Assembly (NCBI GenBank): GCA_963706535.1
Contig: CAVPMU010000005.1
Coordinates: 84,587-148,586, forward strand
DNA: 64,000 nt
Direction: 5' to 3'
DNA from: RPQJ01 sp963706535
Lineage (GTDB): Bacteria; Pseudomonadota; Gammaproteobacteria; Steroidobacterales; Steroidobacteraceae
Positions 6,279 through 16,453 of this stretch are shown piece after piece; the stretch's first letter is position 1; every line of letters begins with the position of its first letter. The position numbers and the translations under genes were made by a program. The notes below the pieces were generated by a model, which was not told the DNA's origin, did no database searches, and saw only the letters and a list, made by a program, of their open reading frames with translations.

Positions 6279-8234
6279 TCACTCCGTCGCGGGTGCCCGG
6301 ATCGTCCCGAGCCACGACGAAACATCGCGTGGCTTGCGGTCCTCGAGCCACGCGAATACCAGTTCGTGCCACGACACGCGCTGCACGTAGGCGCGCGTCT
6401 CGTTGAACGGGATGTTCTCGACCCAGACGTCGGTTTCCATCGGCGCGGGTGGCAGCCAGCGGCGTGCTGCGGCCGGGCCGGCGTTGTAGCCCGCGATGGC
6501 GAGGAGCGGCTGGCCCCCCGACCGATCGATCAGGTCGCGCAGGAATGCGGAGCCGAGCGGCACGTTCACCGACGGCGTCAGCAGGGCCGCGCGGGTGGGC
6601 GTCGGCAGGCCCGCGCGCCTGGCGGTGATCCTTGCGGTCGACGGCAGCAACTGCATCAGCCCGAGCGCGCCCGCCGACGACCCCGCATCGGCGCGATACA
6701 GGCTTTCCTGGCGGATGATCGCGTAAATCAGTTCACGAGGCAGCCGTGTGCGCGCCGCCGCGCGCCGCACCTCCTCCTCGTAAGGTCGCGGATAGAGCAG
6801 CTCGTAGTCGTTGAACAGCCCGAGACGCGCGGCCGCCGCGATCGCAGGCAGGTGCCAGCCCCAGCGTGACGCGAGCCCCACGGCCTGCGTGCGCTGGCCA
6901 GGCGTCAGCGCGTCGTAGGCCGCGTTCCATTCGAGATTGGCCGCGTCGGGCATCTCGCACAGGATGAGCTCGCGCGTGCGCACGAAGGCAGGCTCGGCCG
7001 CCAGTGCGGCGATCGCGTCATCGTTCAGGCCGATGGGCTCGAGCGTCGGTGCGAAACGTACGCCGAGGCGCGCGGCCGACAGCACCGCATACCAGTTGTC
7101 GGTCGGCAGCACGGCGGAATAACCCTGTTTCGCGAGCGCCGCGTCGCCCAGCTGCGCCGCGGCCCGGGCATGCCAGTACCGCCAGCGATTCTGGTTGCGC
7201 AGTGGCTCCGGCATCGCCTCGATCGCCCGGCGCACGCGTGCCCAGTCGCCGGCCCACAGCGCCGCGCGCGTGTACCACTCGTGGGCACGCTCGTCGAAGT
7301 CCTCCGCGTGCACCCGCGCGAAGAACTCGAGCGCGCCATCGTGGCGGCTCCACGACAGCGACAGTGCCACCGCCAGTGCATACGGACTCGCCGCGCGCGA
7401 ATCGAGGCCGCGGGCCGCGACGAGTGCTGCGTAACGGCCAGCCGCCGCGTCCGCGTCCGCGCGTGCGTAGCGTGTCCAGCCGTCGAGCAGGGCCTGGGGC
7501 TCGACCTTGCGCGTCGGATTCGCGATCAATGCATCGACTGCCGCCCGCGGCTGCTCGATCAGCGAGGCCCACTGGTTGAGCGGCGCCGCCGCGGCGTCCG
7601 GCAGCGATCGGGCGAGGTAGCGGGCCAGTGCCGCCTGCCCGTCGCCCAACGCGAGACGGGCGCGGCGCTCGATCAGCTCGGGCGTGAGCTTGCCCTGGGC
7701 TTTCAGCCATTCGAACGCCGGGTCGCACGATTCCGGCAGGCTCTTCGGGCTCAGCCACTGCGCCGTGACGTCGTCCGCGAGCCCGTCGAGACGGCCGAGC
7801 GCGAGGCGCGCGGAAAAGGAGCCGCAGCGCGCGGCCAGCGTGTCGTCGAGTTCGGGGCGGTAGGCGGCGAGGAACGCGCTCCACTGCCGGCGCAGGGCAA
7901 GCTCCATCAGCCAGCTGCGTCGCAGCGAGCGGGCGACCGGCTGGTCGCCGTGGCGTTGCAGGAACGCCTCGATTTCCGCGGCCGCCGCCGGGTCGGCAAA
8001 GCGCCGCTGCAGCCGGGCCGCCTCGAGGTACGGGTACAGCGGATAGGCGCGCAGGGCGTCGCTGTCGGGTGCGGGCATGGCCGGCCGGCCGGTGGTCGCC
8101 TGCGCGCGTGCGTCGAGGAACGCGCGGCGGGCGTCGGCGTAAGGGTCGGCTGCCGCGCAGCTCGCCACCGGCAGGGCGGCGACGAGCAGGATCAGCGGCA
8201 GGGCGGCAAGCAGAAAGTGGCGCGTTCCATGCAT
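6279..8234 (-). CDS. slt: soluble lytic murein transglycosylase, Slt70 type
   Basis: A periplasmic enzyme that cleaves the MurNAc-GlcNAc bond of peptidoglycan, leaving 1,6-anhydro ends. The 651-residue protein starts with an export signal (MHGTRHFLLAALPLILLVAA). It continues with a long superhelical alpha-domain and a linker, and ends with the SLT catalytic domain. IYAIIRQESLYRADAGSSAG near residue 505 holds the catalytic Glu (RQES), followed by ALGLMQLLPSTA and IAGYNAGPAAARRW. The signal region contains VASC, which would suit lipid attachment, so membrane anchoring is possible although E. coli Slt70 is soluble. I chose ATG 8234 because the upstream in-frame sequence has no export signal. It diverges from fadB; the 205-base gap between them holds both promoters, none of which I can define. 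Confidence 0.92.
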   Translation of the reverse strand: MHGTRHFLLAALPLILLVAALPVASCAAADPYADARRAFLDARAQATTGRPAMPAPDSDALRAYPLYPYLEAARLQRRFADPAAAAEIEAFLQRHGDQPVARSLRRSWLMELALRRQWSAFLAAYRPELDDTLAARCGSFSARLALGRLDGLADDVTAQWLSPKSLPESCDPAFEWLKAQGKLTPELIERRARLALGDGQAALARYLARSLPDAAAAPLNQWASLIEQPRAAVDALIANPTRKVEPQALLDGWTRYARADADAAAGRYAALVAARGLDSRAASPYALAVALSLSWSRHDGALEFFARVHAEDFDERAHEWYTRAALWAGDWARVRRAIEAMPEPLRNQNRWRYWHARAAAQLGDAALAKQGYSAVLPTDNWYAVLSAARLGVRFAPTLEPIGLNDDAIAALAAEPAFVRTRELILCEMPDAANLEWNAAYDALTPGQRTQAVGLASRWGWHLPAIAAAARLGLFNDYELLYPRPYEEEVRRAAARTRLPRELIYAIIRQESLYRADAGSSAGALGLMQLLPSTARITARRAGLPTPTRAALLTPSVNVPLGSAFLRDLIDRSGGQPLLAIAGYNAGPAAARRWLPPAPMETDVWVENIPFNETRAYVQRVSWHELVFAWLEDRKPRDVSSWLGTIRAPATE

Positions 8235-8439
8235 TGCAGGGAGTGTACCTGCCTTGCGCGACGGATCGGCAGTCGAACGCAAGTGCCTGATGGGAAGAGA
8301 TATTCCGGCGCGGCGGCGCGACTCTCGGTAAGCCGTATTAACAATCATTGTGCGCTGCGGCAAACTCGGCGAGTCGTACGCGCCGCGCCGCGGCATCGCA
8401 GCCAGTTTCCTGGGATCCTGAACGAAGGGAGATGACCCC

Positions 8440-10590
8440 ATGCTCTACACCGGACCCGCCTTCAGCGCCGCGGCGCTGGGCGACGGCATCGTCGAACTCA
8501 AGTTCGACCTCACCGGCGACTCGGTCAACAAGCTGAACGCCGCCGCACTCAAGGACCTCGACGCGGCGACGCACGCCATTGCGCAGGCGCCCGGCGTCAA
8601 GGGCCTGGTCCTGACCTCCGGCAAGCCCGTGTTCATCGTCGGTGCCGACGTCACCGAGTTCACCGGCATGTTCGCCGCGGGCGAGGAAGCGGTGGCCAAG
8701 GGCGTGCTCGAGGTGAACCAGATGCTCTGCCGCTTCGAGGACCTGCCGTTCCCGAAGGTGGCCGCGATCAACGGCGTCTGCCTCGGCGGCGGGCTCGAAC
8801 TCGCGCTCGCCTGCGAGTACCGCGTCATGTCCACCGCAGCCTCGGTGGGTTTCCCGGAAGTGAAGCTCGGCATCTTCCCGGGCTTCGGCGGTTCGGTGCG
8901 CATGCCGCGCCTGATCGGCATCGACAACGCGGTCGAGTGGATCGCCACCGGCGCCGACAAGAAGGCGGACGCCGCGCTCAAGGACGGTGCGGTCGACGCA
9001 GTCGTGGCGCCCGAGCAGCTGCGTGACGCGGCGCTCGCGCTCGTGCGGCAGGCGATCGACGGCAAGCTCGACTGGCAGGCGCGCCGCGCGGAGAAGCTCG
9101 CACCGGTGAAGCTGAACCCGATCGAGCAGATGATGGCCTTCACGAGCTCGATGGCCGTGGTGGGCGGCAAGGCCGGCCCCAACTACCCGGCGCCGATGCT
9201 CGCGATCAAGAACATGCAGGAAGGCGCGACCAAGGGTCGCGACGAAGCGCTCGCGATCGAGGCGAAGTATTTCGCCAAGGCCGCGGTGACCCCGCAGGCG
9301 ACCGCGCTCGTGGGCCTGTTCCTCGCCGACCAGGCCGTGAAGAAGTTCAGCGGCGCGTGGGCGAAGAAAGGTGCCAAGGAGATCAGGCAGGCGGCCGTGC
9401 TCGGCGCGGGCATCATGGGCGGCGGCATCGCCTACCAGAGCGCCTCGAAGGGCACGCCCATCGTCATGAAGGACATCCGCCCGGAGGCGCTCGACCTCGG
9501 CATGAACGAGGCCGGCAAGCTCCTGGCGAAGCAGGTGGAGAAGGGCAAGCTCAAGCCCGAGCAGATGAGCGCCACGCTGGCGCGCATCCGCCCGACGTTG
9601 AACTACGGCGACTTCAAGGACGTGGACATCGTCATCGAGGCCGTGGTCGAGAACCCGAAGGTCAAGAAGGCGGTGTTCGCCGAGCTCGAGGGCCTGGTGC
9701 GCGAGGACACGATCATCGCCTCGAACACCTCGACGATCTCGATCAGCCACCTCGCCGAAGGGCTCGCGCGCCCGCAGAACTTCGTCGGCATGCACTTCTT
9801 CAACCCGGTGCACATGATGCCGCTGGTCGAGGTGATCCGCGGCAAGCAGTCGTCGGACGAAGCCGTGGCCGCGACGGTGAAGCTCGCGCAGAAGATGGGC
9901 AAGACGCCCATCGTCGTGAACGACTGCCCGGGGTTCATGGTCAATCGCGTGTTGTTCCCGTACTTCGCCGGCTTCCACATGCTGCTGCGCGACGGCGCGG
10001 ACTACATGGCGGTGGACAAGGTGATGGAGCGGTTCGGCTGGCCGATGGGCCCGGCCTACCTGATGGACGTGGTGGGCATGGACACCGGCGTGCACGCCGC
10101 CGCGGTGATGGCGGAAGGCTTCCCCGACCGCATGAAGCCCGACTTCACGAGCACCACGCAGGTGCTGGTGGAGCACAAGCGTTACGGCCAGAAGACCGGC
10201 AAGGGCTACTACAGCTATGCGCCGGACAAGAAAGGCAAGCCGAAGAAGACCCCGGACCCCGAGGCCTACGAGCTGATCAAGGGTGTCGTGGCGGAGCGCA
10301 GGGAGTTCACGCCCGACGAGATCATCGCGCGCTGCATGGTGCCGATGGTGAACGAGGTGGTGCGCTGCCTCGAGGACAAGATCGTCGCCTCGCCCCACGA
10401 GGCCGACATGTCGCTCATCTACGGCATCGGCTTCCCGCCGTTCCGTGGCGGCGCCTGCCGCTACGTGGACCAGACGGGCGCCGCGAACTTCGTCGCGCTG
10501 TGCGACAAGTACGCCGCGCTCGGCAAGCTCTACGAGGCGCCGCAGCTGCTGCGCGACATGGCCGCGTCCGGCAAGAAATTCTTCGGCTGA
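8440..10590 (+). CDS. fadB: fatty acid oxidation complex alpha subunit (enoyl-CoA hydratase / 3-hydroxyacyl-CoA dehydrogenase)
   Basis: A 716-residue bifunctional enzyme of beta-oxidation, hydrating enoyl-CoA and oxidising the 3-hydroxyacyl-CoA. The N-terminal crotonase half shows the oxyanion region FIVGADVTEF and both catalytic glutamates, in GGGLELALACEYRV and FPEVKLGIFPGFGG. The dehydrogenase half begins near residue 315 with the NAD loop LGAGIMGGGIAYQSASKG. It has the catalytic His in GMHFFNPVHMMPLVEVI and the C-terminal domain motif NDCPGFMVNRVL. The start MLYTGPAF resembles E. coli FadB (MLYKG). A ribosome site GAAGGGAGA precedes ATG 8440. The thiolase gene follows after 34 bases, giving the classical fadBA pair; the two products assemble into the alpha2-beta2 complex. 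Confidence 0.97.
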   Translation: MLYTGPAFSAAALGDGIVELKFDLTGDSVNKLNAAALKDLDAATHAIAQAPGVKGLVLTSGKPVFIVGADVTEFTGMFAAGEEAVAKGVLEVNQMLCRFEDLPFPKVAAINGVCLGGGLELALACEYRVMSTAASVGFPEVKLGIFPGFGGSVRMPRLIGIDNAVEWIATGADKKADAALKDGAVDAVVAPEQLRDAALALVRQAIDGKLDWQARRAEKLAPVKLNPIEQMMAFTSSMAVVGGKAGPNYPAPMLAIKNMQEGATKGRDEALAIEAKYFAKAAVTPQATALVGLFLADQAVKKFSGAWAKKGAKEIRQAAVLGAGIMGGGIAYQSASKGTPIVMKDIRPEALDLGMNEAGKLLAKQVEKGKLKPEQMSATLARIRPTLNYGDFKDVDIVIEAVVENPKVKKAVFAELEGLVREDTIIASNTSTISISHLAEGLARPQNFVGMHFFNPVHMMPLVEVIRGKQSSDEAVAATVKLAQKMGKTPIVVNDCPGFMVNRVLFPYFAGFHMLLRDGADYMAVDKVMERFGWPMGPAYLMDVVGMDTGVHAAAVMAEGFPDRMKPDFTSTTQVLVEHKRYGQKTGKGYYSYAPDKKGKPKKTPDPEAYELIKGVVAERREFTPDEIIARCMVPMVNEVVRCLEDKIVASPHEADMSLIYGIGFPPFRGGACRYVDQTGAANFVALCDKYAALGKLYEAPQLLRDMAASGKKFFG

Positions 10591-10624
10591 AGCACACGCC
10601 ACCACGAATCCTGGAGAGATCAAG

Positions 10625-11800
<1,176 letters not shown>

Positions 11801-11818
11801 ACGCGCGGTCCAGGGGGT

Positions 11819-13138
11819 TCAAGGCACGGCTCGCGCCGCGGGCAGCGTGAGCCAGGCCGCGAGCCCTCCGCCCTCCCTGTTCTCGAGGCTCACGGTCCAG
11901 CCGTTGGCCTGCGCGAGCTGTCGCACGATCGCAAGGCCGAGCCCGGCGCCACCGGTACGCGGATCACGCGACGCATCCACCCGATGGAAGGGACGAAACA
12001 CCGCCTCGAGCTGTTCCGCGGGAATGCCGGGCCCGCGGTCGAGCACGCCGATCCGGACGGCGGTGCCCACGCTGCGCGCGTCCAGCTCGATCGGCAGCCC
12101 GCTGCAGTGACGCTGCGCATTGGCGAGCAGGTTGCCGACCAGCCGGCGCAACGCCATCGGCGCGGCGGAGGCGACGCAGGGTTCGCCTGAGATCTCGACC
12201 GCCGTTCCGGACTCACGTGCGCGCCTCGCGAGTTCCTCGAGCAGTCCCTGCACATCGACCACCGCCGGCTTCTCCCGCCCGAGTCCTCGAGCGAGGTCGA
12301 GCATTTCGCCCACCAGCCGATTCATTTCCTCAACGTCCCGGTCGAGTCGATCGAGCAGCGACGGGTCGTGGTGGCGGGCCAGCAACTCCAGTCCGAGCCG
12401 CATGCGCGCGAGTGGCGTGCGCAAGTCATGCGACAGACCTGCGAGCAGCGTCGTCCGTCCCTCGAGCAGGTCCTGCACCTGCCGGGTCAGTTCGTTGGTC
12501 CTGCGCGCGAGGGCTGCGAGCTCGCGCGGCCCCGATTCAGGCAGCTGTTCCGGCGTCTCGCCGCGTCCCAGCACGGCGGTGGCCTCGCCGAGCCGGCGCA
12601 GCGGCGCGACGATGCGCAGCGCGATCCACGCGGCTGCAAGCACCGACAGCGCCATGCCCGCGACGAGGGTGACGACGACGGTGGTGAGCGGCTGCGTGCC
12701 GAGGCGGCTGTGCGGGAAGCCGACCCAGGAGAGCCGGCCGCCGCTCGGAATCGCGACCCAGTGCCACGACTCGCCCGATCGCCGCGCGGCCGCGAGCCTC
12801 ACCTCCCCGCCGAACTGCGCCGCGAGCGTGCGCTCGACCCGGCGCGCGTAAAAATCGCTGCCCTGGTGCTCGCGGGCATCCGGCGGAGGCTCGAGCCGGA
12901 ACTCGATGCCGTGCGCCTCGACGAGATGGCGCTCGAATGCCGGGCGGGTCATTGGCGGCAACTCGCTCCAGGTCTCGGCCGTCAGCGCGAGCAGGTCGGC
13001 AAAATCGTCCGCCGCGCGCCGCGCGAGCGGAATCACGAGGAACCAGGCGACCGTGGCGGCGGCCACGACCTCGAATGCAACGAAGACCGCGACGAGGCGC
13101 AGGACATTCTGCTGCGCGAGACTGAGAGGTCGTCGCAT
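11819..13138 (-). CDS. EnvZ-like sensor histidine kinase
   Basis: A two-component sensor of about 439 residues. TM1 is near residues 10-32, then a periplasmic domain of about 130 residues, and TM2 near residues 160-180 (TTVVVTLVAGMALSVLAAAW). The HAMP region continues LRIVAPLRRLGEATAVLGRG. The phosphoacceptor H-box is LSHDLRTPLARMRLGLELL near residue 240. The ATP domain has its N box in LVGNLLANAQRH, G1 in VLDRGPGIP, the F box in FRPFHRVD and G2 in TGGAGLGLAIVRQLA. I prefer ATG 13138, which has GAGG six bases upstream; the GTG at 13150 overlapping the regulator stop is the alternative. It is the partner of the response regulator at 13147; the stimulus is unknown. Confidence 0.92.
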   Translation of the reverse strand: MRRPLSLAQQNVLRLVAVFVAFEVVAAATVAWFLVIPLARRAADDFADLLALTAETWSELPPMTRPAFERHLVEAHGIEFRLEPPPDAREHQGSDFYARRVERTLAAQFGGEVRLAAARRSGESWHWVAIPSGGRLSWVGFPHSRLGTQPLTTVVVTLVAGMALSVLAAAWIALRIVAPLRRLGEATAVLGRGETPEQLPESGPRELAALARRTNELTRQVQDLLEGRTTLLAGLSHDLRTPLARMRLGLELLARHHDPSLLDRLDRDVEEMNRLVGEMLDLARGLGREKPAVVDVQGLLEELARRARESGTAVEISGEPCVASAAPMALRRLVGNLLANAQRHCSGLPIELDARSVGTAVRIGVLDRGPGIPAEQLEAVFRPFHRVDASRDPRTGGAGLGLAIVRQLAQANGWTVSLENREGGGLAAWLTLPAARAVP

Positions 13139-13146
13139 GCCCTGCC

Positions 13147-13854
13147 TCACCAGCGGTCGCCGCGCGGATTGAACAGGTACCCTTCGCCGCGGACGGTGCG
13201 GATGAAGGTGGGGCTGGACGGGTCCGTCTCGATCTTGCGCCGCAATCTCGCGACACGCAGGTCGACGGTACGGTCGTACGGCTCGCGCTCGTAGCCCTTG
13301 AGCAGGTCGAGCAGCACGTCGCGGCTCAACACGCGTCCGGGCCGCTCGGCGAGCACCTTCAGCAGGTCGAACTCGGCACTCGAGAGTTCGACGTCGATAC
13401 CGTCGCGCAACAGCCGCCGGGCCGCGAGGTCGATGCGATACGGCCCGAACTCGAGCAGGTCTCCGGAGCGTGTGGCCGGGGTGGGTTGCGCCCTGCGCAG
13501 CAGTGCGCGCAACCTCGCCAGCAACTCGCGCGGACTGAACGGTTTTGCGAGGTAATCGTCCGCACCGACCTCGAGGCCGACCACGCGGTCGAGCTCCTCG
13601 CCACGCGCGGACAGCATCAGGATCGGCACGTTCGAGGTGGCGCGTATCTCGCGGGTGAGCGCCAGCCCGTCCGTGCCGGGCAGCATCAGGTCCATGACGA
13701 TGGCGTCGGGCGGGTCGCGCGCGAGGACCCGCCGCATCTGCTCGCCGTCCCCGGCGAGGTCCACTGCGAAGCCGACGTCGGAGAGGTACTGGGAGAGCAG
13801 CGTGCGCAGCTCCGGGTCGTCGTCCACCACGAGGATGCGATCCACCTTGCCCAT
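13147..13854 (-). CDS. OmpR-family response regulator
   Basis: 235 residues. The receiver domain at 1-120 has the acidic pocket in LVVDDDPELR, the phospho-acceptor Asp in DAIVMDLMLPGTDGL, the Ser/Thr switch in PILMLSARGEELD and the Lys in DYLAKPFSPRELLAR. The winged-helix DNA-binding domain at about 135-235 ends RTVRGEGYLFNP. It is read together with the kinase gene whose start overlaps or follows its stop. Four GATACAC-like heptamers spaced exactly 10 bp lie 43-80 bases upstream of its ATG (13897-13933), the arrangement expected for binding of two OmpR-type dimers, so autoregulation and control of the divergent gene at 14011 are likely. Confidence 0.93.
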   Translation of the reverse strand: MGKVDRILVVDDDPELRTLLSQYLSDVGFAVDLAGDGEQMRRVLARDPPDAIVMDLMLPGTDGLALTREIRATSNVPILMLSARGEELDRVVGLEVGADDYLAKPFSPRELLARLRALLRRAQPTPATRSGDLLEFGPYRIDLAARRLLRDGIDVELSSAEFDLLKVLAERPGRVLSRDVLLDLLKGYEREPYDRTVDLRVARLRRKIETDPSSPTFIRTVRGEGYLFNPRGDRW

Positions 13855-13896
13855 GGCCCGAAGTCTAGACCCGCTGCGCGCCGGGGTCTGCCCCGC

Positions 13897-13933
13897 GATA
13901 CACGCCGATGCAGGCTGATACACGCCGATACAC
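13897..13933. promoter_or_regulatory. four tandem GATACAC-type heptamers at 10-bp spacing, candidate OmpR-family operator
   Basis: GATACAC at 13897, GATGCAG at 13907, GATACAC at 13917 and GATACAC at 13927, each separated by a GCC or GCT trinucleotide. The exact helical-turn phasing puts all copies on one DNA face. The site lies between the divergent response-regulator gene and the secreted-protein gene at 14011. A degenerate GATACGG follows at 13949. Confidence 0.6.
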
Positions 13934-14010
13934 GCGCGCGGTTCTGCCGATACGGGCGGGGTGCAGCATTACCTTCAAGGAAGCGACGAACTCGATACCG
14001 AGACCGCATC

Positions 14011-14373
14011 ATGAAGACCCATCCAATCCCGACACTCCTCCTGCTCGTGCTCGCGCCGCTGGCGGCGCTTGCGGAAGAGCCCCCGCCCGCCGCCGCGCCC
14101 GAGGCAGCGGCGACTTCGCCCCCCGCAGGCGGGGACTTGCCGTTCGGCGCCGGCTACGAGGCACGCCGGCGACTCGTGGAACACGAGCAGGAGGCGACCG
14201 AGGAGCAGGTCCGCAACGAGACCGAGACCCGGGCGCAGGAGCGGGATCGCACCGAGTCCCGGTCCGCGACGGAGGCGCGCGCGACGCGCAACGCGGAGCG
14301 GTCGGCGGCGTCGAGGGAATCGCGCCGCGAGGCGCGCGGCGAGCGCCGGCAGCACGGGCCGGCTGGCCACTGA
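14011..14373 (+). CDS. small secreted, highly charged protein
   Basis: 120 residues. A clear signal peptide MKTHPIPTLLLLVLAPLAAL is followed by AEEPPP, suggesting cleavage near residue 22. A Pro/Ala-rich linker follows, then about 80 residues dense in Glu and Arg (EQEATEEQVRNETETRAQE and similar) that should form a long charged helix. I recognise no family; it is low-complexity and possibly a periplasmic stress or chaperone-like protein. It sits next to the candidate OmpR-type operator and is transcribed away from the two-component genes, so it is a plausible regulon member. The DUF2202-like gene follows after 12 bases and is likely cotranscribed. Confidence 0.6.
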   Translation: MKTHPIPTLLLLVLAPLAALAEEPPPAAAPEAAATSPPAGGDLPFGAGYEARRRLVEHEQEATEEQVRNETETRAQERDRTESRSATEARATRNAERSAASRESRREARGERRQHGPAGH

Positions 14374-14385
14374 GGAGGTAGGACG

Positions 14386-14934
14386 ATGAGGACAACCGTA
14401 AAAACTCTTGCGACGCCGATGACCGGATTCGCGGCCAAGGGCGTGCAGCCCGCCGGCAAGCTGGCGAGTGCGGCGACGCTCACCCCGCTCAGCGAGGCGG
14501 AGGTCGCGACGCTCGAGTGGATGCGCGAGGAGGAGAAGCATGCGCGCGACGTCTACCTCGAGTTGAACGCCTTCTGGCCGGCGAAGACATTCACGAACAT
14601 CGCGGCATCGGAGCAGCAGCACTTCGACGCGATCGGCCGCAAGCTGGCGCTCTATGGCATCGCCGACCCGGCGCTGCCCAACGTCGGCGACTTTGCGGAT
14701 CCCGAGCCGCAGGCCCTGCACGACGAACTGCTCGCGCTGGGCATGGTGTCCTTCGTCGACGCACTGCGGGTCGGCGTCACGATCGAGGAAACGGACATCG
14801 TCGACCTGCAGGCGGCCATCGACGGCACCACGAGCGTGCCCCTCAGGACGACCTACCAGCATCTGCCGAAAGGATCCGAGAACCACTTGCGCGCCTTCAT
14901 CAAGGTGCTCGGGCGGCAGTGTGGCGTCGATTAG
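14386..14934 (+). CDS. DUF2202 ferritin-like protein
   Basis: 182 residues. Four-helix bundle features typical of ferritin-like DUF2202 proteins are visible: EEEKHARDVYLELN near residue 48, SEQQHFDAIGRKL near residue 75, and ETDIVDLQAAID near residue 130. The Glu-x2-His pairs could bind a di-metal site, but function in the family is not established. ATG 14386 has GAGGAGG nine bases upstream. No signal peptide is obvious, although the first 30 residues are basic and may be a disordered leader. It lies 12 bases after the secreted charged protein gene and probably shares its promoter. Confidence 0.75.
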   Translation: MRTTVKTLATPMTGFAAKGVQPAGKLASAATLTPLSEAEVATLEWMREEEKHARDVYLELNAFWPAKTFTNIAASEQQHFDAIGRKLALYGIADPALPNVGDFADPEPQALHDELLALGMVSFVDALRVGVTIEETDIVDLQAAIDGTTSVPLRTTYQHLPKGSENHLRAFIKVLGRQCGVD

Positions 14935-15030
14935 CCACGAGTCCCGGTTAAGCCAAACCAAAGGTTCACCTGTCAACGTAGCGCACCCGGATGGACGTTG
15001 CACGGTGGTCCCCCACATGGAGCTACGATC

Positions 15031-15465
15031 ATGAAAACCACCACAGTTCTCGCATCCCTCGCCGCGGCAACGTTCGTCTTCGCGTCCGCGGCGACGGCCC
15101 AGGGCCAGCAGGGCGGCCAGCAGGGCGGCCAGCAGCGCGGCCAGCAGGCTGGACAGCAGCAGCGCCAGGCCGACCGGGCCATGAGCCAGGACCGGGTCAT
15201 GGACCAGGAACGCATGCAGGCCCGCGACCGTGACCGCACCAAGGACCAGGAGCAGGTCCAGTCCCGCGAGCACGCCTCCGCCGGGAAAGGTGAAGGCATC
15301 TACGGCGGCAACCTGATGACGGTCCAGGAGCGCAACCAGTACCGCGAGCAGTTCGGTGGCCTGAAGACCGACCAGGAGCGCAACGAGTTCAAGGCGCAGC
15401 ACCAGGAGCAGATGCAGTTGCGCGCGAAGGAGCGCGGCGTCGAGCCCGAGGTCACGACCGACTGA
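15031..15465 (+). CDS. secreted Gln-rich protein with conserved C-terminal motif
   Basis: 144 residues. The signal peptide MKTTTVLASLAAATFVFASA ends near ATAQ. Residues 24-45 are a QGGQQ-type tract coded by four 12-bp tandem repeats (15103-15150). A DRDRxxDQE-rich middle precedes a more ordered end, NLMTVQERNQYREQF and TDQERNEFKAQHQEQMQLRA, which resembles C-termini of small periplasmic stress proteins in proteobacteria. It is probably periplasmic and largely helical or disordered. It is preceded by a 96-base gap after the DUF2202 gene and followed by an outer-membrane protein gene. Function unknown. Confidence 0.6.
   Translation: MKTTTVLASLAAATFVFASAATAQGQQGGQQGGQQRGQQAGQQQRQADRAMSQDRVMDQERMQARDRDRTKDQEQVQSREHASAGKGEGIYGGNLMTVQERNQYREQFGGLKTDQERNEFKAQHQEQMQLRAKERGVEPEVTTD
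15103..15150 (+). repeat. four tandem 12-bp units within the Gln-rich gene
   Basis: Units of GGCCAGCAGGGC start at 15103, 15115, 15127 and 15139; the third and fourth differ at one base each. They code repeats of GQQG. Slippage here would change tract length without frameshift. Confidence 0.8.
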
Positions 15466-15552
15466 GCCTTGTCCGTTCCCGATGGAGTCCCGCGGCGGCC
15501 CGGCGACGCGAGTCGTGGCCGGGCCGCCCGCCCAGGACAGGAGAGCATCGAC

Positions 15553-16347
15553 ATGAAGCGCCTGTGTGAACGTCATGCCTCGTCCCTTTGCCTGATGGTT
15601 GCGGCGATGCTCCTGGCATCGGGCGGCGTCCGCGCCGAGGAGGCGCGCTTCTCGCTCAGCGTCGGTGCGGAGTACACGACGGGCGACTACGGCGGCGAGG
15701 AGTCGGTGGACGAGACGTACGTGCCCGTCACCGCCGCGCTCGAGCTGGAGCGGGTGTCGTTGCGGCTGACTGTTCCTTATCTGAGCGTCAGGGCGCCCGA
15801 GCTCACCACGATCAGCGGGCCTGACGGACAGCCGATCGTCGGCGAGGGACCACGAATCACGGAAAGCGGCCTCGGCGACGTGCTCGCGTCCGTGACCGTG
15901 TTCGACGTGCTGACCGCGGCCGGCGGCGACGTGGCGATGGATCTCACCGGCAAGGTGAAGTTCGGCACCGCGGACGCGGACAAGGGGCTCGGAACGGGCG
16001 AGCAGGACTACCTGCTGCAAGCCGACCTCTATCGTTTCTTCGAGCGCTCCACCCTGATGGCGACCGCAGGCTATGCGGTGCGCGGCGAGCCGGACGGCTT
16101 CGAGCTCGATGACACGCTGTTCGCCTCGGTTGGCCTGTCGCATGCCGTGGCGGACGGTGCGCGAATCGGGGCGTTCTTCGACTACCGCGAGGCCAGCGTT
16201 ACCGGCACGGACGCGATACAGGAGTTGTCGGTTTTCGCATCCACGCGCCTCGGCCAGCGCGGCAGCTGGCGGTTCTACGCGCTGGGCGGGTTCGGTGACA
16301 GTTCACCGGACTGGGGCGGCGGCCTGTCGTTCAGCACGAGCTTCTGA
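15553..16347 (+). CDS. outer-membrane beta-barrel protein
   Basis: 264 residues with a signal peptide (hydrophobic LCLMVAAMLLASGGVRA ahead of EEARFSLSVGAEYTTGDYGG). The rest alternates polar and hydrophobic residues in the pattern of amphipathic strands, with periodic turns (SGPDGQP, TADADKGLGTGEQD) and a C-terminal strand ending GGGLSFSTSF, a good BAM signal with terminal Phe. It resembles the small transporter-like barrels of the phenol-degradation MetA type, but substrate specificity cannot be read. The ribosome site GGACAGGAGAG precedes ATG 15553. It lies 87 bases after the Gln-rich secreted protein. Confidence 0.65.
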   Translation: MKRLCERHASSLCLMVAAMLLASGGVRAEEARFSLSVGAEYTTGDYGGEESVDETYVPVTAALELERVSLRLTVPYLSVRAPELTTISGPDGQPIVGEGPRITESGLGDVLASVTVFDVLTAAGGDVAMDLTGKVKFGTADADKGLGTGEQDYLLQADLYRFFERSTLMATAGYAVRGEPDGFELDDTLFASVGLSHAVADGARIGAFFDYREASVTGTDAIQELSVFASTRLGQRGSWRFYALGGFGDSSPDWGGGLSFSTSF

Positions 16348-16453
16348 TCCCTGGTCGCGGCGATCCGGCCGCGAGCCCGATCCACCCGGTCTCCTCCAAG
16401 GGGCGGCGAAAATCGCACGCCCCTTTCAGCGATTCTTAAGCTTCAGCGCGTAA

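Noticed and set aside
8150..8200. Lipobox VASC in the lytic transglycosylase signal
   Set aside because: Not used for the name: Slt70 homologues are soluble periplasmic, and the cysteine position may be coincidental. Kept only as a remark.
8235..8439. FadR-like site near ATTAACAATCATTG upstream of fadB
   Set aside because: The sequence is AT-rich but does not match a palindromic FadR or PsrA site well enough to call.
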